A DNA stretch of 64,000 nt from VRUE01 sp963732225. Its GTDB lineage: Bacteria; Actinomycetota; Thermoleophilia; Solirubrobacterales; 70-9. The position numbers and the translations under genes were made by a program. The stretch is from positions 434,001 to 498,000 of the forward strand of contig CAVSYR010000002.1 of NCBI GenBank assembly GCA_963732225.1. The letters are read 5' to 3'. This document shows positions 24,284 through 32,975 of the stretch, one piece after another (position 1 is the stretch's first letter; every line of letters starts with the position of its first letter). The notes below the pieces were generated by a model that worked only from the letters and a program-made list of their open reading frames with translations, was not told where the DNA came from and did no database searches.

Positions 24284-26556
24284 TGGCGAAGAGCCTGCTC
24301 GCCGAGCCCTGGTCGATCGCGCTGGATCCCGCTCGCCGCGACGGGCGGATCGTCGCCGAGAGCGGCGAAGAGGAGCGGGGGGCGCAAGAGGTGGCGCTGC
24401 CGCGTTCGCTCGATCCCGGGTTCGTCGAAGCGCTGAGGCGAAGCGGCGTCGAGCGGCTCTACTCGCACCAGCGCGAAGCGCTGCAGACGGCGGCCGACTC
24501 CAACCTGGTGATCACCAGCGGCACCGCCTCGGGCAAGAGCCTCGCCTTCAACCTGCCGGTGCTCGACGGGATCGCCCGCGACCCCAAGCGCCGCGCCCTC
24601 TACCTCTACCCGACCAAGGCGCTGGCCCAGGACCAGGCGCGCAAGCTGGCGGCGCTGCGGCCGCCGGGGCTGCGCGAGGCGATCTACGACGGCGACACGC
24701 CGAAGGAAGAGCGGCCGGCGATCCGCCGTCGCAACAACCTCGTTCTCACCAACCCGGACATGCTGCACGTCGGCATCCTGCCCCACCACAAGAGCTGGGG
24801 CGACTTCCTCGCCAACCTCGAGTGGGTGGTGGTCGACGAGGCTCACACTTACCGCGGCGTCTTCGGCTCCCACGTCGCCAACGTGCTGCGGCGGCTGCGG
24901 CGGGTGGCGCGCGCCTACGGGCAGGAGCCGCGCTTCCTGCTCGCCTCGGCGACGATCGCCAATCCGGTCGAGCTGGCCGAGGAGCTGGTCGGCACGCCCT
25001 TCGAGCTGATCGACGACGACGGCGCGCCGCGGGCCGGGCGCGAGATCGCGATGTGGAACCCGCCGCTGATCGACAAGGCGACGGGGACGCGGCGCTCGCC
25101 GCTCTCCGAGGCCGCCGACCTGCTCGCCGAGCTGGTCTCCCACGGCGTGCGAACGATCTGCTTCCTCAAGAGCCGGCGCGGGATCGAGCTGATCCAGCGC
25201 TTCGCCCGCGAATCGCTGGAGGCGCGCGGCAAGCCCGAGCTGGCGGCGCGGATCGCGCCCTACCGCGGCGGCTACACGCCGCAGCAGCGGCGCGAGATCG
25301 AGGCGCGGCTGGCGGCCGGCGAGCTGCTGGCGGTGGTCGCTACCGATGCGCTCGAGCTCGGCATCGACATCGGCGAGCTCGACGCGGCGATCTGCGTCAC
25401 CTTCCCCGGCACCGTCGCCAGCCTGCGCCAGATGTGGGGGCGGGCGGGCCGCCGGCGCCGTGGCCTCGCCGTCTACGTCGCCGGCCAGGACGCGCTCGAC
25501 CAGTTCTTCTGCCGCCACCCCGACGAGTTCATCGGTCGCCCGGTCGAGGCGGCGATCCTCGACCACGCCAGCGAGCAGATCGCCGGCCGGCACATGGTCG
25601 CCGCGGCCTACGAGCTGCCGCTGAGCGAGGCGGACGCCGAGGTCTTCGGGCCCGAGTGGCGCCAGCGGGCGCAGCGGCTGATCGCGGCGGGTGAGCTGCG
25701 CCAGGCGGGTGGGCGGATCATGCCGCGCAGCAGTGAGTTCGTCGCCGCCAAGGTGCCGCTGCGCTCGGCCTCACCCGACTCGGTCGCGGTGATCGAGCGC
25801 GAGTCGGGCGAGATGCTCGGCCTGGTCGAGTCCGAGCGCGCCTTCACCACGATCCACCCGGGCGCGATCTACCTCCACCTCGGCCGCTCCTACGAGGTCG
25901 AGCAGCTCGACGTGCAGGGGCGGCGGGCGATCGTCTCGCGCTTCGACGGCGATTGGTACACGCGGCCGAAGAAGGAGACCGAGATCTACATCGAGCGGGT
26001 GCGCGAGCAACGCACGACCTCGGGGGTCGAGCTGCACTTCGGCGAGGTCTCGGTGACCGAGCAGGTGATCGCCTACCAGCGGGTCTCGATCTCCGAGCAG
26101 GAGCCCTTCGACATCGTCTCGCTGGAGCTGCCCGAGCAACAGTTCGCCACCCAGGCGCTCTGGTACGTGCTGCCCGATGGGCTGGCCGGCGCGCTGCCGC
26201 CCGACGTCCTGCTCGGCGCCCTGCACGCCACCGAGCACGGCCAGATCGCGGTGCTGCCGCTGATCGCGATGTGCGACCGCTGGGACATCGGCGGCCTCTC
26301 GACCAACGTCCACTTCCAGACCGGCCGCTCGACCATCTTCATCTACGACGGCCACCCCGGCGGGGTGGGGATCACCCTGCGCGGCTATGAGCAGTTCGAG
26401 CGCCTGCTCGGCGACGCCGAGCGGCTGATCGGCGAGTGCCCCTGCGAGTCCGGCTGCCCATCCTGCGTGCAGAGCCCCAAGTGCGGGAATCTCAACGAAC
26501 CCCTTCACAAGGAGGGCGCCTTGGAGCTGATGAGGACCATGAAGGGGGGGCAGTGA
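24283..26556 (+). CDS. MrfA/YprA-type DEAH helicase with DUF1998
   Basis: 757 aa. Walker A GTASGKS, DEAH box VVVDEAHTYRG, motif III ASATIA, motif VI QMWGRAGRRRRG. The C-terminal DUF1998 region has the Cys cluster CPCESGCPSC...KCGN that binds metal in MrfA. B. subtilis MrfA is a 3'-5' helicase repairing mitomycin crosslinks, and a similar DNA-repair role is inferred. Translationally coupled on both sides. Confidence 0.9.
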   Translation: MAKSLLAEPWSIALDPARRDGRIVAESGEEERGAQEVALPRSLDPGFVEALRRSGVERLYSHQREALQTAADSNLVITSGTASGKSLAFNLPVLDGIARDPKRRALYLYPTKALAQDQARKLAALRPPGLREAIYDGDTPKEERPAIRRRNNLVLTNPDMLHVGILPHHKSWGDFLANLEWVVVDEAHTYRGVFGSHVANVLRRLRRVARAYGQEPRFLLASATIANPVELAEELVGTPFELIDDDGAPRAGREIAMWNPPLIDKATGTRRSPLSEAADLLAELVSHGVRTICFLKSRRGIELIQRFARESLEARGKPELAARIAPYRGGYTPQQRREIEARLAAGELLAVVATDALELGIDIGELDAAICVTFPGTVASLRQMWGRAGRRRRGLAVYVAGQDALDQFFCRHPDEFIGRPVEAAILDHASEQIAGRHMVAAAYELPLSEADAEVFGPEWRQRAQRLIAAGELRQAGGRIMPRSSEFVAAKVPLRSASPDSVAVIERESGEMLGLVESERAFTTIHPGAIYLHLGRSYEVEQLDVQGRRAIVSRFDGDWYTRPKKETEIYIERVREQRTTSGVELHFGEVSVTEQVIAYQRVSISEQEPFDIVSLELPEQQFATQALWYVLPDGLAGALPPDVLLGALHATEHGQIAVLPLIAMCDRWDIGGLSTNVHFQTGRSTIFIYDGHPGGVGITLRGYEQFERLLGDAERLIGECPCESGCPSCVQSPKCGNLNEPLHKEGALELMRTMKGGQ

Positions 26557-27107
26557 TGGGAGGGGGTGGGGTTCGCCGTCACGAACAGCGGGGAGGTTCC
26601 GTCGAACCCCACCCCCTCCCATCCGAGCGCCGTCGTCAGGTGGCCGTCATCGGCCCGTCCGGCGCTGAGCTGGGGTCCGAGGCGGCGCGGCTCGGTGGGG
26701 AGGTCGGGAAGTTGCTGGCCGAGGCGGGGGTGACGCTGGTTTGCGGCGGGATGGGCGGCACGATGGAAGCGGCCTGTCGTGGGGCGAGTGAGGCTGGCGG
26801 GGAGGCGATCGGGATCGTGCCTGGGCACGAGGTCGGCGAAGCGAATGAGTTCTGCACTCATGTGGTTGCGACCGGCATCGGCCACGCTCGCAACCTGGCG
26901 GTGGTCTCCTCCGGCGAGGTCGTGATCGCGATTGGTGGCGAGTGGGGGACGCTCTCGGAGATCGGGTTTGCGCGGGCGATCGGTCGCAGCGTGATTGCCT
27001 TGCGCAGCTGGGAGCTCAATGGGCGCGAACGGATGGCCGACGCGCCCGGCGTGACGCCGGCGGATTCCGCCCGCGAGGCGGTTGATCTGGCCCTCGCGGC
27101 GCTCTAG
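26556..27107 (+). CDS. TIGR00725 / LOG-like family protein
   Basis: 183 aa from the ATG at 26556, or 155 aa from the GTG at 26640. The Rossmann core is VAVIGPSGAEL, VCGGMGGTMEAACRGA and AIGGEWGTLSEIGFA, matching nucleotide/phosphoribose-binding LOG-like families. A Shine-Dalgarno (AAGGGGGGG) and TGATG coupling favour 26556. In that case the first 28 residues are encoded by a large inverted repeat and are probably unstructured. Function unknown. Confidence 0.75.
   Translation: MGGGGVRRHEQRGGSVEPHPLPSERRRQVAVIGPSGAELGSEAARLGGEVGKLLAEAGVTLVCGGMGGTMEAACRGASEAGGEAIGIVPGHEVGEANEFCTHVVATGIGHARNLAVVSSGEVVIAIGGEWGTLSEIGFARAIGRSVIALRSWELNGRERMADAPGVTPADSAREAVDLALAAL
26557..26621. repeat. Perfect 19-bp inverted repeat at the start of the TIGR00725 gene
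   Basis: 26557-26575 (TGGGAGGGGGTGGGGTTCG) pairs perfectly with 26603-26621, leaving a 27-nt loop. It lies between the ATG and GTG candidate starts. It may act as an attenuator or terminator for the helicase operon or be a small repeat element. Confidence 0.85.
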
Positions 27108-27108
27108 C

Positions 27109-27114
27109 TACGCT
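27109..27114 (+). promoter_or_regulatory. -10-like box TACGCT of a leaderless mRNA
   Basis: TACGCT lies 6 nt before the ATG at 27121 and overlaps the end of the preceding gene region. Confidence 0.35.
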
Positions 27115-27120
27115 GGATCG

Positions 27121-27885
27121 ATGTACGAGGACTCGATCCGTGCGGAGTTCACCCACCAGTCGCAGTCCTTCGGCGACGCGGCGGCTATGTCGTCGGAGCA
27201 GACGCTGGGCGTCCTTGCCGAGCTGGTGCCGGCGGATCCAAAAGCGCGCTGGATCGACGTCGCCTGCGGTCCCGGCGTGGTCTCGCGCGCGCTGGCGGCC
27301 AGGGTCGGCACGGTCACCGGTGTTGACCTGACCCCGGCGATGGTCGAGGAGGCGGAGCGCGCGGCGCTCGAGGAGGGGATCGACAACGTCAGCTTCCTGC
27401 TCGGCGACGCCACCGCGCTCGACTTCACCGACGGCTCCTTCGACGGCGCGATCACCCGCTTCAGCTTCCACCACATCCCGGTGCCGAGCCGGGTGCTGGC
27501 CGAGATGGCGCGCCTGGTGCAGCCGGGCGGCTGGGTTGTCGTTGGCGATCAGGTCACCGACGACGATGGCGAGGGCGCCGCCTGGCACCAGGAGATCGAG
27601 CGCCTGCGCGACCCGACCCACTGGGCCTCGCAGCGGCTCGGGCGGTTGCGGGCGTTGGGCGAGGAGGTGGGCCTCGAGCTGGAGGAGGAGCGCCTGGTCC
27701 CGATCGAGATTGACTACGAGGACTGGCTGGCGCGCGGCTCGGCCGGACAGAGCGCCAGCCCGCTGATCGACAAGCTGCTGGCCGAGCGGCCCGGCGGCGC
27801 CGAGAGCTTCCGCGTCAGCGCCGCCCCCGAGGGCCGTCGGCTGCATCAGCGCTACTGGCTCGGCCGCTGGCGACGACCCGCCTGA
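27121..27885 (+). CDS. UbiE-like SAM-dependent methyltransferase
   Basis: 254 aa. Motif I WIDVACGPGVVSRALA, post-I GVDLTPAMV, motif II region LDFTDGSFDGAITRFSFHHIP and motif III LVQPGGWVVVGDQV. Small-molecule class I methyltransferase; substrate unknown. The 3' end overlaps the convergent GH15-like gene by 34 bp. Confidence 0.85.
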   Translation: MYEDSIRAEFTHQSQSFGDAAAMSSEQTLGVLAELVPADPKARWIDVACGPGVVSRALAARVGTVTGVDLTPAMVEEAERAALEEGIDNVSFLLGDATALDFTDGSFDGAITRFSFHHIPVPSRVLAEMARLVQPGGWVVVGDQVTDDDGEGAAWHQEIERLRDPTHWASQRLGRLRALGEEVGLELEEERLVPIEIDYEDWLARGSAGQSASPLIDKLLAERPGGAESFRVSAAPEGRRLHQRYWLGRWRRPA

Positions 27886-28973
27886 TCTGGCCAAAGCTGC
27901 CGCAGGGCGAGCACGGCGAAGGCGTGGGTCCAGGCCAGCGGCGTGGTCGAGGTGGGGATGCCGGTGCGGGCATCGACGCGCTCGGGGAGCATGCCCAACG
28001 GTGTCGCCGCGCGGCGCAGCTCCGCCATCAGGTGGAGGGCAGCGGGGCGCTCGCCGAGTGCGGCTAGGCCCCAGGCGGTCCAGGCCGTGGGCGCGGTCCA
28101 GGGATCGACGCCGCCGTCCCAGTCTTCGGAGGGGACGATGCCGAAGCGGCCGCTGGTCGTGGCCAGGCGCAGCAGCGTGCGGCGCACGAGCGGGTAGAGC
28201 GCGGGGTGGGGGAAGGGACGCACGGCCCAAGCGGCGGCCGAGTCGAGCCCGGACGAGGGGTCGTTGGCGCGGCGGCAGAGCTCTCCCGATGGCGTTGCGA
28301 AGAGCGTCCGGAGATGTGGCGCGTCTGAGGCGATCGCGTTGCTGAGGAAATCGCCGCCGCCGTTCTCCTGGTAGTCGTCGAGCCCCCGCCACCGCTGCTC
28401 CTCCGGCGCGCTCGGAAGACCTGCCGCCCTGGCCGCCACCGCGATCCAGCCCCTCGCATCGCCCTGGACGGCGCGCTCGCCAACTGGCGCGCCGTTGCCA
28501 TAGAACCGCGCCGCGGCGCCGATATCGAGTTCTCCCAGGAAGCCGACGATGCGCCTCGCCTCGCCTCGGTATCCCGCCGCCGCGAGCGCGACCGCAACGG
28601 TGCTGGCATCGCGGGGCCAGACGTAGTTCCAGCCCTCGCGGGCGCCCGCCTCCACCGCACCCGTGCGCTCGTTGGTCAGCGCGTGCAGGACCAGCAGCGA
28701 TCGCCGGTACATTCGCCGCGCCCAGGCCGGCGCGCCGGCGCCGAGCGGTCGCGCCTCAGCAAGCCAGCGGGGATCGGCACGAACGGCGTCGGCTTCACCC
28801 AGCGAGTGGACCGTCACGGTCCGGGCCGTCCCGAACCTCGCGACCGTCCGTAGCGCGTTGCTGTCCGGCAGGTAGCGCTGCCGAACCGAGTCGGCCTCCG
28901 AGCCCCCCGAAGCAAGCGCCGCGCCGATGGCGAGCAGCGCCACCACCACGATCGCTGCCCGCAACGGTTTCAC
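27852..28973 (-). CDS. Secreted GH15-like (glucoamylase-type) protein
   Basis: 373 aa. Signal peptide MKPLRAAIVVVALLAIGAALASG. GWNYVWPRDASTVAVALAAAGY is the classic GH15 substrate-pocket motif, and PLAWTHAFAVLAL the terminal helix of the (alpha/alpha)6 barrel. It is shorter than full bacterial GH15 enzymes (~600 aa): the N-terminal beta-sandwich is missing. Activity on alpha-glucans or trehalose is possible but not shown. Confidence 0.75.
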   Translation of the reverse strand: MKPLRAAIVVVALLAIGAALASGGSEADSVRQRYLPDSNALRTVARFGTARTVTVHSLGEADAVRADPRWLAEARPLGAGAPAWARRMYRRSLLVLHALTNERTGAVEAGAREGWNYVWPRDASTVAVALAAAGYRGEARRIVGFLGELDIGAAARFYGNGAPVGERAVQGDARGWIAVAARAAGLPSAPEEQRWRGLDDYQENGGGDFLSNAIASDAPHLRTLFATPSGELCRRANDPSSGLDSAAAWAVRPFPHPALYPLVRRTLLRLATTSGRFGIVPSEDWDGGVDPWTAPTAWTAWGLAALGERPAALHLMAELRRAATPLGMLPERVDARTGIPTSTTPLAWTHAFAVLALRQLWPDQAGRRQRPSQ

Positions 28974-29048
28974 CCGCCTAATGCAAGCAGCCTCCTCGCC
29001 GCCCGGTCGCTAGCCTTCGCCCAGCAGGCTTCGGCTTTGCGCTTCCCA

Positions 29049-29121
29049 GGCGAGGTAGCTCAGTTGGTAGAGCACACGACTGAAAATCGTGGTGTCGTGG
29101 GTTCGATTCCCACCCTCGCCA
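29049..29121 (+). tRNA. tRNA-Phe (GAA)
   Basis: A 73-nt cloverleaf: acceptor GGCGAGG (29049-29055) with CCTCGCC (29114-29120), D stem GCTC/GAGC, anticodon stem CACGA/TCGTG with loop CTGAAAA (anticodon GAA at 29082-29084), T arm GTGGG-TTCGATT-CCCAC, discriminator A. CCA is not encoded. Confidence 0.97.
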
Positions 29122-29125
29122 TCAA

Positions 29126-29221
29126 GGCTACGAGGACCTGCTGGCGATGAAGCGCGCCGCCAATCGAGATCAGGACCGAATCGACGTCAACAGCCTGAAG
29201 CAGGCTCGCCGAGAACTCTGA
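29126..29221 (+). pseudogene. 3' remnant of a nucleotidyltransferase-like gene
   Basis: Starting 4 nt after the tRNA, the frame reads GYEDLLAMKRAANRDQDRID..LKQARREL and stops at TGA 29219-29221. The pattern LLAMKRAANRDQDRID is typical of the C-terminus of AbiEii/DUF6036-like nucleotidyltransferases (LIAMKRAAGRPKDLAD in relatives). The rest of the gene is absent. A tail abutting a tRNA 3' end suggests past integration or deletion. Confidence 0.55.
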
Positions 29222-29245
29222 CGGAACTCTCTCGGAGCCTCGGCT

Positions 29246-29917
29246 TCAAGCGTCCGCCAGCGCTTGGGCCAGGTGACTATGGATCTGCTCGGCTCTGTCC
29301 GCGGTGAGCACTGGCCGGCGGCGGGAGAAGTAGTGGCCGAGCATGCGGGCGGGGAGGATCGTCACTCCCTTTTGCTGAGCGGGGACGGAGCCGACCAGCC
29401 AGGCCCGGCTGAAGACGAGGAGCGCCTGGGCCTCCATGCCGGTGATCCGTTCGATCAGCTTCTTCTCCGCGTAGGCCTGTTTGAGCATCCTCGGATCTAT
29501 GCGGTCGACCGGGATCCTGCCACGGTGACTCTTGGTCTCGATGGTGAAGATGCCGCCTGGGCCGACCAGGATGTGATCGACGTCGCCGCGGCCGAGCGAG
29601 ACGCCGTGGAGTGCCAGCCAGCCGTCGGCGGTCAGCTCGGCGAGCGCGGCGCCCACCCGACGCTCACCCTCCGCACCCTGCAACCAGCGGTTGATTTGGG
29701 GTCTGTACCAGCGGTTGGCGGCGAACATCGCTCCAATCGCTGTGAGCTCGAAGAGAACGAGCGGATAGCCGCTGAGACCGAAGACGGGCCCCGCCGCCAG
29801 GAGGGCGGCAAACGCTCCGAGGACCAGCAGGAGCAAGCGGTTGTTGAGCGCGAGACCCCGAGCACGGGCGTGCTCTCCGCCTTCCCGCAGCGTAAGAGGA
29901 GTCTGTTCCTGTCCCAT
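29246..29917 (-). CDS. NERD-domain membrane protein
   Basis: 223 aa. Two N-terminal TM segments (~26-45 and ~49-68) are followed by a NERD (nuclease-related) domain: GAEGERRVGAALAEL, GRGDVDHILVGPGGIFTIETKSHRG, with the D...E-x-K pattern of the PD-(D/E)xK-like fold. Membrane-anchored NERD proteins are widespread. A nucleic-acid processing role is predicted from the fold only. Confidence 0.85.
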   Translation of the reverse strand: MGQEQTPLTLREGGEHARARGLALNNRLLLLVLGAFAALLAAGPVFGLSGYPLVLFELTAIGAMFAANRWYRPQINRWLQGAEGERRVGAALAELTADGWLALHGVSLGRGDVDHILVGPGGIFTIETKSHRGRIPVDRIDPRMLKQAYAEKKLIERITGMEAQALLVFSRAWLVGSVPAQQKGVTILPARMLGHYFSRRRPVLTADRAEQIHSHLAQALADA

Positions 29918-30009
29918 TGCCCGGCACTAATCGGCGCGGACCCGAATCAACTTGAACCTGGCCGTTCCAGATTCAGTACTGATCGGTTCGTCAAATACTC
30001 AGGCCACTT

Positions 30010-31242
30010 CTAGTGGTGCGCTTTCCGCGGCTTCGGCCCGAGCGTGAGGCTGACCTTGCCGCCGTCCGCCAAGATCGTCCCCGCGGAAGGCGTCGACGAC
30101 TTGACCACGAGCTGACCGAGCCTTTTGCCTTTCCTGGCTCTCGGTTTGGTCACCACCCCGACCGCACAATTGGCGTCCCTCAGCGCCGCTTTTGCCCGTG
30201 CCAGCTTCTTGCCGGCCAGCTTCGGGACGACACATCTAATGCTCGGAGGCGGGTCGCCATGCTGGCGCGTGTACGAAATCGGCGGCGAGCAGGACGAGGT
30301 GTTGGCGGCTGCGTCGGTGGCGGTAGCCGAGAACGTGGCGGTGGTGTTTGCCGAGACATCTACGCGGATGCCGGGCGAGCCGAGCTCGGCTGCGCTTCCA
30401 GTGGCGACCGGCGTGCCCATGCAGCTCGATCCGGCATAGACGCGCACCGTCGATCCCGCCTCCGCTGCGCCGCGGATCCGCGGAGTTCCGCTCAGGGCCG
30501 GCGAGGCCGGGTCGGTGCTCGTGAGCTGCGGCGCCGACGGCGGCGCAATGTCGCCGGCTTGCTCGAGCCAGATGCCTCCCGGGCCTTTGATGGTGTTTTC
30601 AACGTCTTCGCAGAAGAATTTGTCTCCGCCGGGTTCCGGGTCGACCGGCGCCGCCTGCATGTCGGTCCACTCCGCGCCGATCGACCCCGGCCCTGTGAGC
30701 CCGTGGGTGAATGGCGCTCCGGAGCGCGGACTGCCGTGGGCGCTCCCCGCGGTCGAGGTCGAGAGCGTGAGGACTTCCGGGGTCGTCGTGACGGTGCATT
30801 CTTTTTCTCCCGATTCCACCGTCGCGCTCAGCGTCGCGCCGACCGCACCGCTCAAGCTGAGCTCGCCGGTCGCCGCGAGGAAGCTCCCCGTGATCGTTGG
30901 GTAGTCGAAGTCGACTGTCACGTCGGCATCGATGGGAGAGGTGATGTGGGTCGAGAACTGGGGCACGTCCAACTCACCCGCCGTGATCGATTCGCCCCCC
31001 GGACCGATTTGCGCCTCCAGTGGGGCCGTGTCGGGCGGCCCGAACAGGGCGGCATCAGAGAGCTGTTCGGCCCCGACGTTGGCGCGGGCTTCGGTGAAGG
31101 TCATCGAGAGCGGCTCGGCGCTCGCTGCCGAGGCGCAGGCGGCCAGCGCGAGGAGCGAGGCAAGCGCGATCGTCCCGGTGGCTCGCTTTACTCTGCGGTC
31201 CAACGGCCCTTCATCTCCCGACCCGCTCCCCCGTGCGAACAT
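30010..31242 (-). CDS. Secreted protein with Ig-like and PASTA domains
   Basis: 410 aa from the ATG at 31242, which has a Shine-Dalgarno (AAAGGA) that the in-frame start at 31275 lacks. Hydrophobic export signal TGTIALASLLALAACASAASA. The middle holds a beta-rich region and an Ig-like 'GTPRIRGAAEAGSTVRVY' domain. The C-terminus is one PASTA domain (CVVPKLAGKKLARAKAALRDANC, then SSTPSAGTILADGGKVSLTLG). PASTA domains bind peptidoglycan or glycans, so a cell-envelope location is inferred. Confidence 0.75.
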   Translation of the reverse strand: MFARGSGSGDEGPLDRRVKRATGTIALASLLALAACASAASAEPLSMTFTEARANVGAEQLSDAALFGPPDTAPLEAQIGPGGESITAGELDVPQFSTHITSPIDADVTVDFDYPTITGSFLAATGELSLSGAVGATLSATVESGEKECTVTTTPEVLTLSTSTAGSAHGSPRSGAPFTHGLTGPGSIGAEWTDMQAAPVDPEPGGDKFFCEDVENTIKGPGGIWLEQAGDIAPPSAPQLTSTDPASPALSGTPRIRGAAEAGSTVRVYAGSSCMGTPVATGSAAELGSPGIRVDVSANTTATFSATATDAAANTSSCSPPISYTRQHGDPPPSIRCVVPKLAGKKLARAKAALRDANCAVGVVTKPRARKGKRLGQLVVKSSTPSAGTILADGGKVSLTLGPKPRKAHH

Positions 31243-31284
31243 GACATCCTTTCGTGTAATGGTTCCGGCGCCCAAAGGATAGGC

Positions 31285-31677
31285 GTGTCAGAGATCGAGA
31301 TCAAGCCGGTGGGATGGGTCGAATCGCCACTCACCGAACGAGCGGCGGCACCCAAGCAGGGCAACGAGGGTGCGCCCGAGGCATGGATCATCTTCGAGCC
31401 GGGCGTGATCGACGCTCTGCATGGGATCGAGCCGGGCGACGAGATCCTCGTCTTCACCTGGCTTGACCGCGGGCGCCGCGATGTGTTGCGGACCCGCCCT
31501 CGCGACGATCCGGCCAACCCGATCCAGGGGGTCTTCAACACCCGCTCGCCGGACCGGCCCAACCCGATCGGGCTGCATCCGGTCACGGTCTTGGCGATCG
31601 AAGGGGCGCGGATGTTGGTCAGCGAGATCGAGGCGCTGGATGGGACGCCGGTGCTCGACCTCAAGCCGGTGATCTGA
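31285..31677 (+). CDS. trmO: TrmO/TsaA-like tRNA (N6-threonylcarbamoyl-A37) methyltransferase
   Basis: 130 aa. Beta-barrel TsaA domain: IKPVGWVESPL, FTWLDRGRRDVLRTRPR, GVFNTRSPDRPNPIGLHPVTV, LDGTPVLDLKPVI. TrmO methylates t6A37 of tRNA-Thr with SAM. Start GTG at 31285 with AAAGGATAG upstream. The conserved ending lacks the C-terminal extension of E. coli TrmO. Confidence 0.85.
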   Translation: MSEIEIKPVGWVESPLTERAAAPKQGNEGAPEAWIIFEPGVIDALHGIEPGDEILVFTWLDRGRRDVLRTRPRDDPANPIQGVFNTRSPDRPNPIGLHPVTVLAIEGARMLVSEIEALDGTPVLDLKPVI

Positions 31678-31689
31678 GTCCAACCCGCC

Positions 31690-32184
31690 TTAGGGCTCGA
31701 CTGCGGCGCCACCGAAGTGCTGCCGCAGCCGCTTGTGGCGGTGGCGGAAGAACCAGTCGATCGTCGGGCGCAGCGGGCGCGCCGGCAAGCCGAGCCGCGG
31801 CTGCCAACTGACCCGATCGGTGATCAGGCAGCCGCCGCCGGCCTGCTCGAGGGTTCGTTCGTGTTCCCAGACTCGTTGGCTCAGCATCTTCGAGCGCTCG
31901 AGGAAGCCGCGCTCGGGTTCGAGTCGGGCCAGGCAGACCTCGTCGTAGTCGAAGGGCAGCAGGCCGAAGAGGAGGATCCAGCTGCGCCCGATCGGGGTGC
32001 CGATCTCGACGCTCTCGGGGTCGAGTCGCTCGACTCCGCGGGGCAGGGTCATGCGCAGGTAAGGGCGCATCTCGTCGTTGATGCCCTCGGGCGTCATCAC
32101 CCGGTCCCAGACCGCGGCCGGCGCGGCGTCGAGGCGGGAGGAGACGGAGATCTCCGCACTGGCTCCAGGGCGTGTCTTGCTCAT
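31690..32184 (-). CDS. SRPBCC-like (polyketide cyclase/START fold) protein
   Basis: 164 aa from the ATG at 32184 (32202 is an alternative start). VSSRLDAAPAAVWDRVMTPEGINDEM is the typical SRPBCC opening, and LEQAGGGCLITDRVSWQP..RPTIDWFFRHRHKRLRQHF the C-terminal helix. It has a hydrophobic ligand-binding cavity fold. No catalytic assignment is possible. Convergent with trmO. Confidence 0.75.
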   Translation of the reverse strand: MSKTRPGASAEISVSSRLDAAPAAVWDRVMTPEGINDEMRPYLRMTLPRGVERLDPESVEIGTPIGRSWILLFGLLPFDYDEVCLARLEPERGFLERSKMLSQRVWEHERTLEQAGGGCLITDRVSWQPRLGLPARPLRPTIDWFFRHRHKRLRQHFGGAAVEP

Positions 32185-32229
32185 CTGCCGACGAAGCTTC
32201 AACCAATCGTCGGACCGCGCCTCGCCCGC

Positions 32230-32235
32230 TAGGGT
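32230..32235 (+). promoter_or_regulatory. -10-like box TAGGGT of a leaderless mRNA
   Basis: TAGGGT lies 8 nt before the ATG at 32244. Confidence 0.35.
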
Positions 32236-32243
32236 CGGAAGTG

Positions 32244-32975
32244 ATGAAGACCGCGGTGATCACCGGCGCTTCCAGCGGCATCGGCGCGGCGACTGCGCGG
32301 GCGCTGGCCGGCGAGGGCTATCGCACGATTCTCGGCGCCCGCCGTCTCGACCGCCTCGAAGCGCTGGCGGCGGAGACCGGAGGCGAGGCGATCGCACTCG
32401 ACGTCACCGATCCGGCCTCGGTCGAGTCCTTTGCCGCCTCGGTCGACGCCTGCAACGTGCTGGTCAACAACGCCGGCGGCGCCCTCGGCCTCGACTCGAT
32501 CGCCGAGGCGGACGAGGAGAAGTGGCTGACGATGTACGAGTCGAACGTGATGGGGCAGATGCGGATGACGCGCGCCCTGCTGTCGAAGCTGATCGAGTCC
32601 GGCGACGGCCACGTCGTCGGCATCACCAGCATCGCCGCGATCGAGCCCTACGTCGGCGGCGCCGGCTACAACGCCGCCAAGCATGCCCAGCGGGCGATGC
32701 TGCGCGTTTTGCGCCAGGAGCTGCTGGGCCAGCCGGTGCGGGTCACCGAGGTGGTGCCGGGGATGGTCGAGACCGAGTTCTCGCTCGTTCGCTTCGGCGG
32801 CGACGAGGCGGCTGCGACCAAGGTCTACGAGGGCATGCAGCCGCTCAGCGCCGGGGACGTCGCCGAGTGCATCCGCTGGGCGCTCGCCCAGCCGGCCCAC
32901 GTCAACATCGACGAGATCGTCGTCCGCCCGCGCGACCAGGCGACCGCGACCGCCGTGCACCGCCTCGGCCGCTAG
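32244..32975 (+). CDS. Short-chain dehydrogenase/reductase
   Basis: 243 aa. NADP-type glycine motif TGASSGIGAATARAL with ARRLDRL, then DVTDPAS, NNAGGALG and the catalytic S...Y-x3-K (SIAAIEPYVGGAGYNAAKHAQ). It closely resembles the YdfG/serine 3-dehydrogenase type. Overlaps the convergent FAH gene by 4 bp. Confidence 0.9.
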   Translation: MKTAVITGASSGIGAATARALAGEGYRTILGARRLDRLEALAAETGGEAIALDVTDPASVESFAASVDACNVLVNNAGGALGLDSIAEADEEKWLTMYESNVMGQMRMTRALLSKLIESGDGHVVGITSIAAIEPYVGGAGYNAAKHAQRAMLRVLRQELLGQPVRVTEVVPGMVETEFSLVRFGGDEAAATKVYEGMQPLSAGDVAECIRWALAQPAHVNIDEIVVRPRDQATATAVHRLGR

